Origin: Yersinia bercovieri ATCC 43970
Lineage (GTDB): Bacteria; Pseudomonadota; Gammaproteobacteria; Enterobacterales; Enterobacteriaceae
Assembly (NCBI RefSeq): GCF_013282745.1
Contig: NZ_CP054044.1
Location: 1,364,001-1,428,000, forward strand
DNA length: 64,000 nt
Direction: 5' to 3'
The notes under the pieces were generated by a model. It did no database searches, had not been told where the DNA came from, and worked only from the letters and a program-made list of their open reading frames with translations. Position numbers and translations under genes: made by a program. Positions 63,940 to 64,000 of the stretch are shown here, piece by piece; the first letter of the stretch is position 1; every line of letters begins with the position of its first letter.

Positions 63940-64000
63940 AATTCTGCTACTCCACAGGTGACGAAATGACTGGGCATGATACTGAAACTCTGTTCAGTCT

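Overview
The window is chromosomal DNA of an enterobacterium of the genus Yersinia. Gene order, protein sequences that match E. coli housekeeping proteins at near-full length, the 16S/23S rRNA sequences and copies of a Yersinia-type ~169-bp palindromic repeat all point there. The species cannot be fixed from the sequence alone. GC and codon use look uniform over the core genes and fall sharply in 48.6-53.8 kb, an accessory region.

Layout. 1-3.7 kb: 5' part of mnmG (cut by the window edge), the chromosomal replication origin oriC, mioC, asnC and asnA. 3.8-9.6 kb: a DUF1345 membrane protein, the viaA/ravA pair and the potassium transporter kup. 9.7-15.8 kb: the complete ribose operon rbsDACBKR with two RbsR operators. 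15.8-18 kb: hsrA and yieP. 18.1-23.8 kb: a complete rRNA operon (16S, tRNA-Ile, tRNA-Ala, 23S, 5S). 24-31 kb: mobA/mobB, yihD, srkA-dsbA, polA and the sRNA Spot 42. 31-39 kb: engB, the CsrA-sponge RNA CsrC, yihI, a small unlisted membrane ORF, hemN, and the nitrogen-control set glnA-glnL-glnG. 39-44.3 kb: typA, yihX, yihY, dtd, fabY. 44.3-53.8 kb: accessory island. 53.9-64 kb: yicH, xanP, gltS, and the operon rpoZ-spoT-trmH-recG read towards the left.

The accessory island has two modules. Module 1 is a sigma-54 enhancer-binding protein without a receiver domain. Its helix-turn-helix lies between the AAA+ domain and a long TPR-like C-terminus. It is followed by a textbook -24/-12 promoter, a candidate upstream activator palindrome and two genes I cannot assign: a 225-aa protein and a 219-aa protein with a possible Cys-His-Asp peptidase triad. 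Module 2 is a Ner/Nlp-type DNA-binding protein, one truncated gene, and six tandem paralogous genes. Each of the six joins a PAS-like sensor to a LuxR-type DNA-binding domain. Parts of the array are perfectly identical between copies, which indicates recent duplication and gene conversion. Module 1 and the array are the best candidates for an undescribed system.

Compared with E. coli there are two synteny junctions. The rRNA operon has the left neighbours of E. coli rrnC (hsrA, yieP) and the right neighbours of rrnA (mobB, mobA). The island sits between fabY and yicH, which are far apart in E. coli. Both are natural places for rearrangement. All functional names rest on my recognition of families by eye; no database search was run.
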